Both the position numbers and the translations under genes were made by a program. Shown here in pieces: positions 23,801-38,800 of a stretch of DNA of 64,000 nt. The notes under the pieces were generated by a model. That model did not search any database. It was not told the DNA's origin and saw only the letters and a list, made by a program, of their open reading frames with translations. Source of the stretch: Marthasterias glacialis (lineage: Eukaryota > Echinodermata > Asteroidea > Forcipulatida > Asteriidae); contig OU452231.1 of assembly GCA_911728455.2 (NCBI GenBank), forward strand, positions 501,001 to 565,000, read 5' to 3'. Numbering within the stretch: position 1 is the stretch's first letter; the number at the start of each line of letters is the position of its first letter.

Positions 23801-26800
23801 ATAATATATGTAAACTTTAAATGATTTAAGTTGATATGAAATCAAGCCCAACACAAAGTTTAGTATTTAGGCCCCTATAGCCGTTCAGAAAGACTCTGCT
23901 TGGGTTGAAACTTAAGGCCATTTTGGCGATATTTTTCTTCTAATTTATAATAGTTGTATGACTAACAGGACCATGGTCAATGTTTGTTTGTTCTTCCCTT
24001 CCAGGTGACTGGTGTGATTCGTCAAACAGCAGACATGACAACTGGTAAACAGATACTCTATGCCTTCTCTATGGACTTGAATGAAGAGTGGGTACCATTT
24101 GACAGTGATGTACTGACCATCTCGGAGCCAGATCTGATGATAGAAAAGACAGTTTCTGTGGTATGTCTTTTCCCATCCATGTATTTAGTTTCTCAGGTTG
24201 AACAAAGTCCATACACAATCTCTAAAAGGAAATTTACTAGAATTTATTAGTGTGCCGAGGAAATTGCTGCTTCAGTAATTAAGAAAGTTAAAACAACTGC
24301 ATTTAACAAATTAAACAGTTGCCTAAAATTCCTGATTGTGACACTTAACTCTTTGGAATTTTTGCACGCGTATGGATGGAATTGTTTTTGTTTATCATTT
24401 GATACTGGACAAGATCGGGGCCATAAATGGCTTTGCCGTCCATTTGAGTTGTGCGCGTGCAGCCATAAATGGACTTAACAGAGTGAAAGAGTTCATAACA
24501 ATGATTTACACCAGGGCCCCATTTCATAGAGCTGCTTAACAGTAAGCAAATTTTCGTGCTAACTATAGCAGAAAAATTTGCTTAAGCGTAAGCGTATTTC
24601 ACAGGTAAGCAAGAAAATTAGGCGGCCAACTTGCCCGTTCACCATGGATTTGCATTGTTACATCATTCATTTTCATACAGTAAGCACAGGAAGGTTAGCA
24701 TGTCTTTTCGTGTGCTTACGGTTAGCAGCGCTATGAAATGGACATCACACAGTAAGCACAAAATTGGCCGTTAAGCAGCTCTATGAAATTGGCCCCTGAT
24801 ACCAGCTTACGGTTGCTACCGGAATCACTGGTAGCCAGCGTTAACCTACGATACAAATACAAGTATTGACCCTTGCACCAACCACACATGCGGAAATCGC
24901 ACGTAAAAATGATATGGTAAGCGTGTAAACACCGCATTGCCTAAAATGCACACTACACTGTGTAACATACAGGGACATTGACTCCCAAAATGGGGCGAAC
25001 AAGATTATTGTGACGATGACATCAGGTAAATTGGTTCAATATGTGAATGTGAACATGTACATAATTATGAACATCATGCACAACGAAGCGCGAGCTACAA
25101 TTTTGTACTAAGGACCAATCATAAAATGAAAGTTTATGTCAGTGCATGCAAATCCAATGAAACTACCACATATACCAGGCATGCAACGTTTCAGAGGATC
25201 AGCTGATTTCCTTTTTTTTCTTCACTTTTAGTGTCATAGAAAACTGAAAAACACTGTCCTGAGTTATGTGTGTTTGGCTATTTCCTAGTATTTTGCAAAT
25301 TCAAAGTAACATGGCTGAATTATTGGGTTTGTAAAACCGGTGCCTGTCTGTCTCAAGTAAAAAGTAGTTTCTTGAATTATCTGAATGCAGCTCTCAACGG
25401 AAGTAACTGATGAAGACAAAGACTACACACTGAACAATCTCCTCTTCACTGCAACCCTGTACCACTCATCCCTCTCCACTGCCCCAGCGTATGGCATTGT
25501 CTTTACAGACAATGTGGATGGACTTAGAATAGACTACTTCGACAACTTAGTTCCAGTTTTTGGTACGGCTGGTTTTGTCACTGGGGTACAACAGCTTATT
25601 TACCAAGTAGAAGAATTACCATGTAAGTCAAGCCTAGTCTTCAGAAAATGTGAAGATTTTTTCCATTTGTCTTCAATTATATATATTTTTTATTTGATTC
25701 AATTTTGTTACATTTTTTTTTTATTCACTTTTTTTTATATTTTAGGGGTTCGAATAAGCAAACTTGTACTGTTATTGTTTTTTTTCAGATTTTTTTTTAA
25801 ATTTTAAGGTTTCTAAAATAATGTCAAAGTTTTTAAGAACACATTAAATATCACCGTGCAGGGATTCAAAAGGTGTGGACAAAATGTGTTCTTTGCAGTA
25901 TTTTTGAGAAATATCCAAGAACAGTTTGTCTAAAATTTACAAATATTGCCTCAAAAAAATTATTTATGAACAATAATGGCATTTATATAGCGCTGGTGTG
26001 ATGTTGCATTGGACATTACTACCCCTGGTCACTGGGCCATTTTTTCATTCCTTAAACCATCTCATCTCCCTGGGGAGTATACAGCCTGTGCTGCCCAGTA
26101 TATTGCATCAAGCTAATTCATTCACATAAACCATCTCTGCCCTCACAGGTACCCATTTACTCCTGGGTGAAAAGAAGCAATTATAGTTAGTGTCTTGCTC
26201 AAGGTCACAAGTGTCATGGTTGGGATTCCAACCCATACCTCAATGATTTTGCCATCAGACCTTGAGTCTGGTGCACTAGACTGCTCTGCCACGCCACATT
26301 CTTTTAGCCTACAAACATGACAAAAAAACTGAGTAATTAAACACCATTGTTTACTTTTATTTTTTGTATGTGAAATGAAATTTATGAGTTATTTGTTGAA
26401 ATATTATTTATTTTAGTGGGTGAAACACTGACCATTTCCTACACAGCGTATTTCAATGATGACACCGTGAGCAACCTTATTGGTCAATCCATGACAAGCG
26501 CTACCATGGCAACCTGGCACTCCATGCCCGAGCAAGAAATTACTGCCGAGGTATGAAGGAAGAGTTGATAAACTTATCAACTATCATCTTGATATGTTTA
26601 TGGTTATGGCGTCAGGAAAGCTGTTGTTTTGCATTTCAAATTACATGTTAAAAGTTATTGTTGGCAAACAGTACAATGTTAAGATGGTTTGGTTGTTGAA
26701 CCACTCTATAGGTTTTTCTTATGAATCGTATGATGATTTATGGGCGACTAGACTTGACTAGACTAACCGTAAAGAGTGACGTAGCTCTCGAATGGACAAG

Positions 26801-29800
26801 ATCGACCATGCTCCAGTGCATGGTTCGTATGGTCAATCTCCCTGTGCTCTATGGTTTCTGGTTAGTCTAGTCGATCTAGTCAAGTCTAGTCGCCACCCGA
26901 ACTTGCTCCATGCCAACTAGGGAAAGTTCATCATTGATTTTGGGAAGAGTAAATCAAGTATTCTTAAGTATTTAGTATCCGCACAATGCAACCAAACTGC
27001 AATTTTATCAAAAGGTTTCAGCGAATAATACAAACAAAATGATCAATGATTTGAAATAAGTTACAGTGATTTTTTCGACTTCAAAATGTAATTTTGAATG
27101 AATGTTTAAGCGAAAAACACATTCAAAATGATGAATGATTTGTCACAGCAATTGAAATAAGTTGAAGTGATTTGGGGAACTTCAAAATACAATTCCTGAG
27201 CAGGCCTTGATCTTAACCGAGGCCACCGAGGCCCTTGGCCTCATGCCCTGTCGAGTTGGCCAGCATGCCCTTCAGAAAAATTGCACTGTCACTACCAACT
27301 TGGCCAGCATGCCCTTGTACAATTTCTCTGATTTGGCCAGCAAAGGCCTGCCCCCATTTTTCTTAAGATCGAGGCCTGCCTGAGTGTTGACAGTATTTCA
27401 GACAAAAAGATTTCTGAGCTTTCATTTTGAAATTATTCCATTCTGTACTTTTAAGTATCTCTTTAAAAATTGTAGATTCATTAGGTTAAATGCTGTAGCA
27501 CCATTTCAGTATCTCGCGTGGGATTCAGAATATGTTAGCTTTTGCCACCTTTCACTGTGTCTCCGAAACAGCAGTTTATAAAATAGTTCAACTTCATACA
27601 CGATTTCTCCAGACACCGAATTTGGGCTGTGATGCAGATTTGTCACTTTGTGAAAACGGTGACGAAATCACACTGATAAAAACATGGGTTCCTCACCACT
27701 GGCACTCTTCAAAGTCTAGATAGAACTCTGTAGTCTTACAAGATTATTTTATAATGCAACCATTAACCTCCTGTGTTATAATTTATTCTTATGATAAGTA
27801 AACTAGTTTAGAGTACAACCATGTAAAATCTCTTATTTAAGAAGAACCAGAGGTGATATAAATCTTGACAGTTCGTTTGCTCTGTTTATCTTCAAGAGCA
27901 TACTGTCGACCTACAGAAACGTTGAAACTTACTCTCAGCTCTGGTGGATGAACCAGCGCTTCTTTCAGGAATAAAGTTTACACTGTTGTTTCCAGTAAGC
28001 TAGTTTATTCCTCTCTTCCTACACTATGCAAAGTTTTAAATCTTGCTGAAGGTTGTTTTTATGTTGTCCATTATTGATGTAGTATCTTGGTCGGTCTTAT
28101 GGTCCTGTATCTGCTGAGACCTGCGTCAACCTCAAAGAGTCTCAAGACGAAAGCCTTCTTCTTGATCACGGTCTCGCTGCTGTCTTCTTCTTTGTTGCTC
28201 TTCTAATTGGTTGCATCATCGTAGCCATCATCGTCTTAATTGTCATCAAGTGCTGCAAGAGAGGACCATATGCCACTGTGCAACCAACTGGAAAGTATGC
28301 ATCAGGAAGCCCAAACAGACAGGCAGGGCTTGTTATGAGTCCAAGAGGTGGGGCAAAGTCAGGCTTGTCTACCCTCAAGGAACATTGGTAAGTCTAGTAT
28401 ATGTGCCCCTTTTCTTATCAAGTTTGGGAGTCCAAATTAATGACTTCAGCCATGGCTATGGGCAGATCGCTAAAAAGACAGATTCTTCAACAACGCCGCT
28501 GCGGCCAAAGGCTATAGCTGTAGCCAATTTCGCTTGATCAGCCACAGCAACAATTTCAATTAAATTTTTGTTACCATTATTTACTATTCACTTACAAGCT
28601 TCTATACAAATTAAGTTACAACTTTGTAAATTAAGTAATAACCTTGCAATAGGAAAAACAATTTACAAGATATAATTTGAAGCAGATTGTTTAGTATAAG
28701 ATAATTTGTTGAAAAAAATTGATAAAAATACTAAATAACGCAAACAACCTGGCAATAAATGGTATGTGACAAAGAGATATGTCTATTAAGAATTACTGGA
28801 TCTTAACAGGTCATAGGTCATGTGTGCTACTCTTACAGATTGAAACTAAATACATATGTGGATGTATAACTTCTTGTTTTCTGTTTTATCCTTGTAGTAT
28901 GATTGCTATTGATGACAGCATCATTCTAGTTCTAGCCCTCAAGGATAAGATGAGGAAGATGCTGGAGTTTGATAAGTAAGTGCCTATCCGTTCATCTTCT
29001 TTGGACTTTTCTTGGAACTCTCCTCCATGCAGGTACAGGGTTCATACAATGGCGAGGGTCGTGGGTTAGAATCCCACATGAGTAGTATGCAGAAATCATA
29101 GGGTAAGGTGAAAATAATGTACTGATGCTGTTAGACAAGATAAGATAGATAACATATGAAGCTTCAGTCTTTATGGAAAAGACCTGGGTTTTAGCTGGAA
29201 TCGTCTCTTGGGAATGTTAACACAAGTACCATGAGATTTAAGTTTAAACATTCCCACCCACCAATTGTTACGAGATATAAGACTTGTCTGATAATTATCT
29301 AAGTAAGATCTCTTGATTGATTTCCTCACTCAGTCTGGATATCTGGTGGACCATCACAATAGACATTCAGCTAGAGCAACAACGTCTGGATGCCATGATC
29401 GATTCCATCATCAACCTCATCAATAAATGGACAGCAGAGGGCGCTATACCCAAGAAGGTCTCTGAGAAGAGTAACAAGAAGTTGCAACGCAAAATGAAGG
29501 ATTTGAATAAGACTCTGGAGGATGAGTATAAGGAAGAATGCCGAGAACTCAGCAAGAAATTGAGCGTTCAGAATAAGGTTAGTATTGAGGAATATCATTT
29601 GCTCTAAGGACACTTGGAATGAGAATTAATATGCAGGGCATTTGGTCATACCTTTTGAAGGTCTCCATTTAATATGCAGTTTTTATATAGTGCATTATCA
29701 CACCCGATGGGCGTCTCAAAGCACTCAGTATTTTTTCCTGCAAGGTATGATGAGTTACGTTTTTGAAGTATTAGACCTGTTCCTTTACCCAGCACCATGT

Positions 29801-32800
29801 AACGGTTTACAAGGTGCTGTGGCACAAGGTGCTGTGGCGCAATCTGCAGCCGATAAAACCAGGAACACCGGGGCAAACCCCTTCTCTGTGCGATAAGTGT
29901 CACTGGGTTCTTTTACGTGCATTACACAACACACGGCACCAACGGCTTTACGTCCAATTCGAAGGACGAAGCAATAATGGTTAAGTGTCTTGCTTAAGGA
30001 CACAAGTGTCACGACTGGGACTTGAACCCACACTCTGCTGATCAGAAACACCAGAGCTTGAGTCCAGTGTTCTTATCCGCTCGGCCTTGACATGCCATTT
30101 GCTGTGTTTCATCAATGATAACACTTGAATCACTCTTTACTCATAATGGAACTTTCTTAACTCCCTATGGACTGTGAAAGTCCAGTGTTGGCAAGATAAG
30201 GGAACACTTTGCCTTTTTGTATGGGGCTGATGGTGGCGTGACGTACCTGCGTTTGTGCATCTGCCTAGTGCACAACTCTATGGTGTTTGCCAGCCAGTAG
30301 TGTCTGTACACATGCACGGATATAATTAGCATATTTCATGGGAAGGGCTAATTTGATACAAGAACCTTTTTGGTCTCCGTGATCTCTAGTGGGTTAAACA
30401 TCACTTGCATCTATCCTACATGAACCATGGGACAACATTCTCTCTCTCAAGGCACTGCAGACTTTTAGAGAAATATTGCTTGAAGGCCGTCATGTAAAAC
30501 AAGATGTGTATTTTTCTTTTACAGGGCAAGCTTGCTGACTTGCAGAAGAAGCACAAAACAGAGTACAACAACACTTTGTCTGAGACTAAAGGAATGACAG
30601 AAGAGGTAATAGTATTATAATAGTATTAATATAAATCTCCTGTAGACTATAATGTGTTCTTAATCTGTTGACACCAGATGACAAGTATACATGCCAATAT
30701 TTTCCAAGCCAGCAAACGGACGTCGTGTAAACACACCATTATGTAAAATCATTTCATCTAGTAATACAATGACATTATATATATGTCTTTCTTTTAATAT
30801 GTAGATGAACAAATAAACAAACTAGCTGTTGCAAACTGCTTACCAACCAAAAGGACCTGGGGTATAAACGCAGAAGTAAAGGCCGATGTTTAGACCTTAA
30901 TCCAGGCTTCCTCAAAGGCTAAATCAGTCTTTGAGAAAGACTCTGCTGGGATGGAAACACCAGGCCATTATTTTTGTAGTTTTGTAGATAAATAAACAAA
31001 AAAATTCCTAAAAGCAGTAGTTTGGTAAAGATATACGTCCAGACAAATCAATAAATGTAATTTTGCCTTTGTAATGATTAAAAACAGGAGAGGAAGGAGA
31101 TAATGTCATTGTTACGGAAGCAACATGAGGCTGAAAAGAATGAGGTGACACAGGTATTGAAACTACAACAAGATGAGTTACAAGAAAAGACCAGAAAGGT
31201 AATTCATGAAAGAAGACTTCCATTAAAACAATCTCAAAAATACCTCAGTGAACCCTTTCATCAAATCTTCAGAAATCCTGGCTATTCAGGACGTTGACTG
31301 ACTTTGTGGAATATAGTACTCGGGCCTGATACTTCACACAGGAAATGGGGGCAATTGCCTCCATTGCCCCTGGTCATTGCCTTGGTGCCCTTGAAATGTT
31401 CCAGTAGAAATTTACAATTTCCTCATAGAGGTGCCCTTTATCAAGAAGAACATGCCTTGTTGCCCTTGCCCTTTCAAGAACGAAGCAATCAGGTCTGGTA
31501 CTACAGGTCCCGATAACAACGGCTTATCATGGCATTCAGGTTGGCTCAGTGGTTTCTTTCCCAGCCTTTCACCTCTGTGGACCCCGGTTTGAATCCCGGA
31601 CCAGAGCCTTGCACCAGGATTGGGTTTTCAGTCCCTACCTGATTGCATTGGTTTTCCCTATTTGGGGTTGTCCTCCCACATCTAAAACTGAACATTTCTT
31701 CATCAGCTTCTCTACTCGGGTATTCTAGAACAGATATCCTAACCACTAGACCCCTCAACGTACCTGGTGACAAGAGGTCATATTGAATCTTACATTATAT
31801 CTGTAAAATGATTACATGTTGAACTGAAGTTAATACCATTTTACTCATAAATTATATGAATCCAAGATACATACAGGAAAATGAGCAAAACGCCTTTTTA
31901 TTGAGTGACAATAGACCAATCCATTAAGCCCCACCCCCATACGTGTTGACCAATCACAGCCTTGGCTACGCCGCTGAAAGTCCAACAAAAGTCCGACACG
32001 ATAAAATCCTATTGGAAGATGTAAACATGCGTGCACGTACTTATAGCGCGTTCATGTGGTGCAGTGTGGCATTGAAGAGATGCACATTGTGCTGCCCACA
32101 TGTACAGTGGTGATATAGGCAATGCTGTGATTGGTCAATATGTTTAGGGGGCGGGGCTTAATGGATCGCTCTATTGTTTTTGAAAGACGAACATATAGTG
32201 ATAGTTATTATTGAGACTTTGTGTAAAACAACTATTTGACTTGATAGGAGATTGCAATCCGCAAACGTCTTGCAGTCAAAGCCCTACAACAAGAATGCCT
32301 GGATGAAGTCATTCTACAGTCTAAACTGGATGAAAATGCAGCCATGCGGTTACTTCAAGAGCATCATAGTAACACAGCAGATCTAGAATCTGCTATGGAC
32401 AACGAGTTGTCACGGCAACGCATGCTGCTAGAAGAGAAGCTGGCCAAGAGGAGAGCCCTAGCCCAGTCAAATGTAAGAGACCTATCAGATCGCTCTTTGA
32501 TGTCTTGTCTTTGTATTGTTTCCTTTTACTGATTTTAAATTCCACTTTTAAAGCTAGCTTCATGCTAAAGTGACTTCTTTTAGTCTTCAAAAAAAGTGGG
32601 GGGAATTTAAAAAATTAGCTGTTGCAAAGTGCTTTGTACCAATCAAAGTGAACTGTGGTATGAAGAAGACGAACAAGTTGAAAAAGAAAATAGTCATGGG
32701 ATTGTTTCATTAATTAGTCAAACAGTTGCAATGTTTTGTCATTCTCTTGAGGTGGATTTGGCCAAACACACAGTCAAATCACAGAAATAATCACTTTATG

Positions 32801-35800
32801 AAGAAACTTCTTTTTTCCCCAAAGAGTTGACAATTTTGAGAAGATGGTATTTATCATTGTTGTATGATATTTTAGTGTGTGCTGGTGCTCACTTTTTGTA
32901 TATCTTATAAAATTTCAACTCTGGTGAGTGCTCTTAGACATTTCTAAGGGAATAAAAGAGTGCTGACTTGGTCTTCATCAGCCGTTTAAAACAGTCAGCG
33001 TCGCGTCCCAAGGGCCTTTATCGCACGGCTGAGACACTGTAAGGTTTTAAACGGCCGATTAAGACCGAGTCATCTCTCTTTTATTCCCATTCATAAATGC
33101 CCTTTTTTTGTTAAGAAGTAAAATAAAAAAAAAAACAGTTTAAAAAACCTTGATCACATTGCAATGATTTTTGCTGAAACATCGTTCAGGAAACCAGACT
33201 AAAACAACCGGTCTTAAACAGCTCTAGCCGTGTCTTTATCCGCCATTTAATACCAGGTAAACAAGGTCATGTGACCATGTTTTAACCAATAGGAATGCTT
33301 AAACTGTCTGGTTTATTTATGAATAAGAGTTTTAAAAAAACTCTGTTGGTAGTGAAGAACAGCTACATCAATGTGCATTATGTTGAACTCAAACAACTTT
33401 TTGTTTGGATGTGTCGAAGGGGTTTTTGATAAAGTAGTAATTGTTTTCAGACGTTAAAAAAAAAAGGTTCCATTCTTGAAATCTCCTTTTAAAAATTCAA
33501 ATGAGTTTCATTCCATTGTTCAGGAATCCTTTGGAGAGCATAACAGGCAGCTCCTAAACACTATGGCAACGCAGACTATCAGCGCCATTGATGACCTAGA
33601 AAAAGATGACAAAATAACGGAGGAACAGGCTGAGCGCTACATGGACAAACTACGGCAAGAATTAATGGCAGCTAAGGCCACCTACGACAAGGACAGGGAG
33701 AAGCAAGAAGACGTACTTCACAAGAGGATGAGTGAACTCAAGAGGCGTAAACTAGATGAAAGGGTAAGATATTTAGGGGCCGGGGGCTGAAAAAAAAAAC
33801 AAAAAAAGACTGCTTCCCTGCCGAACTAAGGTGAGCAGCACCCACGGAGAAAGGCATGGAGGAAGTGAATAAATGAAGTGAAATAAATGGAGGGGGAAAA
33901 AATGAAAAAGCAATTAGAAGGTCGCAGTGACTATGTGTACAGTGCGAGTGCAATTCAATTAAATTGTACACGTTTAATTAAAGTACCCTTTTTAAGCTTA
34001 GCAGCACTACATGGCAAAATAATGGATGACCTGGATTGATGCTGTATAAACTATTGACAACAGTCATGTTCCGTTTATTGGATGAACTGAATGCTGTAAT
34101 GAATGCTTTACTTAACTGTTGACTTTACAAAGCCCTAAAACAAAAGCCACAAAGTACATATATAGCATTCCATAAAGACATTATGCACATGACGTCATTT
34201 GAGTAGGGCGCCCTCGCCTAAAGGTCAAAAGGAGGTCCATTGGCCAATCCTGTACGTTGCACATACAAATCCGTGCGTGTCCATTGTTTCATCATCGGTT
34301 TACCTCTAAGATGGCGGCTTGATGACATTAATGCATAAGGTGTATTGAAGGAATTGTATTCTATGATGAACAGTATACAATGTTACAGATCACCAAGATG
34401 TATAAAATAGATGGGTTGCACATGACATCAACAATGGGAAAAATCAGCCATCTTTGTTGACAAAGACTGCACATTTTTTAGTGCACAACTGTGAGTTACG
34501 CGTAAGTACTGCACGCGGTATGCATTGTGTTTCATAAACTCCTTCCATGATTGGTTGGTAAGCAACCAACTCAAGCTGCCTTGAAACTTACAGAGCTTGA
34601 TGCGACTACAGGACAAAATAGAAATTGTTATCCAAGATGGCGTCTATTGCAACCCGTCTATATTGTCTTCACATTGATTGTCATGGTAGCATGTCATGTA
34701 TCCTGACTCATTGTAATCATTGTTGATTCTCTATCCAGGCACGTGAACACAAACAGCAACTGGATCAATTCGAAAAGGAACAAAAGTCGAAACTTGAGAA
34801 CAACAATTTAGGTGAGTGTTAACAAACATTTGATAAATTAAAATCACTTGCATTTGTGTTTACAATAGTTATCATAAATTGAAATGTATTTTTATGGTAA
34901 AGATGTTCATTAAGTGGCTGTAAAAATGTTAGTGCCATGTATAAGGATATATATACATGTAGAAATCTGTAAAACCAGCAGCGTACATTGCTTAGGCAGT
35001 TTGCCGTTCACTCCTTTTTAGCAAAAACAAAGTTGAAACCTATACCTTTCAAATGCATTTTTACATAATTGTTGTTATTAAGAAAACGTATGTTTAAACT
35101 TCTTAAATTTTACAAAAAGCTGTTTTAAAAGTTATTTTTCTAAAATAAGTATATTTATTTGGAATTTTAAAGTTGAAAACAAAACATTGTGTTGTATCAT
35201 TAATGGTATTGACAAAGTTTGCCTGTGAGATTGATGAATCAAAAAAAATTGTACGATATATTTTGTTGCACCCTTTGCCAGATCCAGCACAGTACACTGA
35301 AGCCAAAATGAATCTCCTTGCCTCTCATCGGACTGAGATGCATGAGCTAGAGTTATCTCTAGATGATGATGCTGGTAAACAACTTGAAGAGCTTCATAAA
35401 CAACTTGCTAATCAAACCAAGACAAAGATTAATCAGAACAAACAGGGATTATTCAAAGAACTCATGAGTCAAGGTGAGTAATCATCCCTTCATATATAAA
35501 GATCAAGAAAGAACATATTGTGAAAATGAATTGAATAGAGTTGACATGAATAAACAAAAGTCAAATCTGTTACCTTTCTTGACATAAAATTTCTTTTTCA
35601 AATATGAAAAATTTAGTGAACAGTGAAAAGTTTTCGTTAAAAAGCAACTGTTCATTTTGTTAAATTCTTGATTGTTTTTAACTTGGATACAATTCTTCCT
35701 TTTGATTGTTTCCTTTTAACCTACATGTATAATGAAATAAATATCTAACTGAATAGACTTGGAAAAAAAAAATCAATGAAATAATTACACCATTACTTTC

Positions 35801-38800
35801 CCCACTCCTAATGACAAGTTTGATTTCATTGTCTTGTCACTAGGGATTTTGAATATCCAAATTACTCTTTAACAAGTTAACTTCTGACTGGGTTGTTGTG
35901 TAAATCTATCTTCACATTCACAGGGATGACTGAACGTCTCAAGAATGAAATCTTAGAGCAGCATGAGCGAGATGTAGAACGTCTTAATGAGGAGCATGAA
36001 GAACAACGAATGAAACAAGACAGACTTCTCAAGGTTAGAATTGATTCTTGTTGAAAATACAAAGTTGTTGTTTTGCTAACTGTCCACATGACTTGACGTT
36101 CATCCTCAGTCCCATAGTTTGTTTTCAAATTCACTTTGGGCAATGTTTCATTAGTTTTTCTCCCCCTTTAAACTAAAATATGAGAAAATCGCCCAACACA
36201 AGGCAGGAGGGCCACTCAAGGTGAGGGCTACAAAGGAAATATGGAAAACCTAAAAGGTGAGAAGATATCTGTTCACATTTCTCAATGCTATAATGGCTTC
36301 TAGATTAAACCAATTGTCGGTGTCCCCCAGCAGCTTCTGAATATAGGACAGGTAAGATGTTCTTTGCCGTCCAGGTCTCCGTTTGCCAGGTGGTGGAATG
36401 TAGAAAGCATATCTTTTGCAGAGTTCTTCTTCATGCAACCTCAAGATATGTCCCAAGAAACGAAGTTGTCTTGACCTGACAGAGTTGACAAGAGGCTCTG
36501 TGTTGGTGATGGCATAGATGTTTGCATTGCTAACATGGTCAGTGCGTTTGATATTCATTGAACTGGAACATATTGTAAGATGGTGGAACACAAAATACAG
36601 CAAAGGAGTTCCAGCAGTACGGGGGGAAAAAGCTAGCAGAATACCCACAGTACGTCAGGCCTTTGGAGCAGATATAGCACTGGATGAGAAAGATGCAACA
36701 AAACCCGTACAACGAGTAAAGCAAGATGCACACACAAAGAACAACCAGTGAAAAACCTTCTGCATACATACCATGAAAATACCTGAAGAAGAGGCTGAGA
36801 GAAAAGACAGAACGGCTGACAAAAAGAGGTTCTAGAGATAATGCCAAGTCTTGAGACAAGTCCTACCAGCTCGCTGCTGGATTCTGTCAAGAAGACATAA
36901 ATGAATAATGCAAAAATTGTCTTGATGCTCCAATGAATCATACATCAGCCACACGTTCCACTAATCATGATTTGACTTTTGTTTGGATAGAAACGTCTTG
37001 CTAAGCACCGTCAAGAATGGATCAAAAGGAAGCAGGATGAGAAACAAGAGCAGCAGATGATCAGAGAGCATGAAGAAAAGGTGGTTGGGTAAGACATTTG
37101 CTACATTTATCTTGACATTGTCACAATGGGTCTTTACAGAAGATGGGATTGATACAGATTTTCTTAGAATCTAGATGCCATTCTTAAAACAAAACACACA
37201 TTGTAACTGGAGCTTGAGACTGTTCCCCTTTCTATATCAGGATAAAGCCTTGGTATTATAAATTTAATGCCTTCATTTAGCTCAATTCACTGCAGGCACA
37301 CTGCAAGCACATGCCTCTTCTTGCGTAAAAACGGTTAATGTTTTAGATAGCTGTTTCATGTAAAAGTGTTAAATCCTCAAAAAGAAAAAAAATGTCTCCC
37401 TGTAGCTTGATGGATCCTCCATCATGGTTTGATGGCCAGCATTTGGGATATTTCACAAGCCACATGGTGATGATAACAGATGTTGCGTCAATTTGTTTTA
37501 TCCTAAAAGTCTTTCATTAGAAGTTAGTAGTTCTTAAGAAAAACATCTAAGAATGCTGAATTGGTAATGTTTTAGATAGCTATGTGAACTGGACATAGGA
37601 GATTTTAATCAGTTGCCGCTGGGATTTTTTTATTTTTGTCCCGTCCCCCTGGTGGGATTCTTTTGGTGGAATTGTCAGAATCTTTTTTTTCTTTGAGGGT
37701 ACCACTGGCACAAAGAAACCCTGACTTGACAGTGCCAAGAGAAGAAAGATTTTCTTTGTTGGATCGTCTGTTTTGTTTCTCGACTTAGAAAATGTCAAAT
37801 TCACGCACCGTCATTGCAAAACATCGGCCGTTACCTACGGCATAGAAGTGGCACTAAACAAGGGACCATGGCTTGATTGCCAGCTCACTCTGACTTACCT
37901 CCATTCAGCCGAAATACAATAAATGAACCATGGTGGAAGCCTCTCAATGTCTCATAATCCTCCTCTTGGAACAAAAGGACAAAGTTCTGTAATCGGGAAT
38001 TACACAAAAATTGTCTCTGAATAGCCACAAAATGCCAATCTTTATAAGACCTTTGTTTTTTTCTTGTGTTTCCTTTTTTTTGTTCTTGTAAGGGTGAAAC
38101 AAAGTGTTAGATGGCATGTGTGTTGTCTGTGCACACTCCGTATCTGAATAACCAGATGACCTTTGCTCCAATGGTCCAAAATTACACAATGTCATCTTTA
38201 CAAGGCTTCCGTTTCCAGGCAGGGGAAACATTTGCCTGTATTCACGTTATCCGTTTTTAAGTTGTTAATGAACTGTTTCTTCATCCACACATTTCAGTGA
38301 TTTGTTTCTTGGCATTTCCTTAGACACATCCTTGCATCTCAGCTGGCAATATCAGCAGAGGATCGGCAACGCATCCTTGATGAGCATGAGAAGCAACAGG
38401 TTGCCTTAGAGAGCAGCCTGGCCTTCAGTAAGCTTAGACAACGCAGGCTACTCGAAGAGAAACTTGCTCAGAAGCGGGCGAGACATATGGCAAAATTACA
38501 GAAGAAACAACAGCAAGAACTCCAGGTACAAGACATTTCATTTAAACAATAGATCAGTATCAATAAGAAATATTGCAATTGACAGTCGGTTTGGGACTTG
38601 CAAATGGTTTGGGACTTGTATGACATTTCTAGGCTGTTATCCATTTGTGACACAATCGGATAAGTCACAAAGCTGCTTTTAAAACCTAACATACTTAAAA
38701 CCTGATATTAAAGGGATTTGTCCATGAATTTCAGTCAGTGAAATTCTTATCACAAGAAAGTACACCCTGATGCTGCCCTCTTTGTTAAAGATCCATGTAT

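Noticed and set aside
36539..36941. Overlapping open frames of about 100 residues on the minus strand
   Set aside because: Hydrophobic, mutually overlapping in different frames and upstream of the LINE tail; no RT motifs, so not called as protein.
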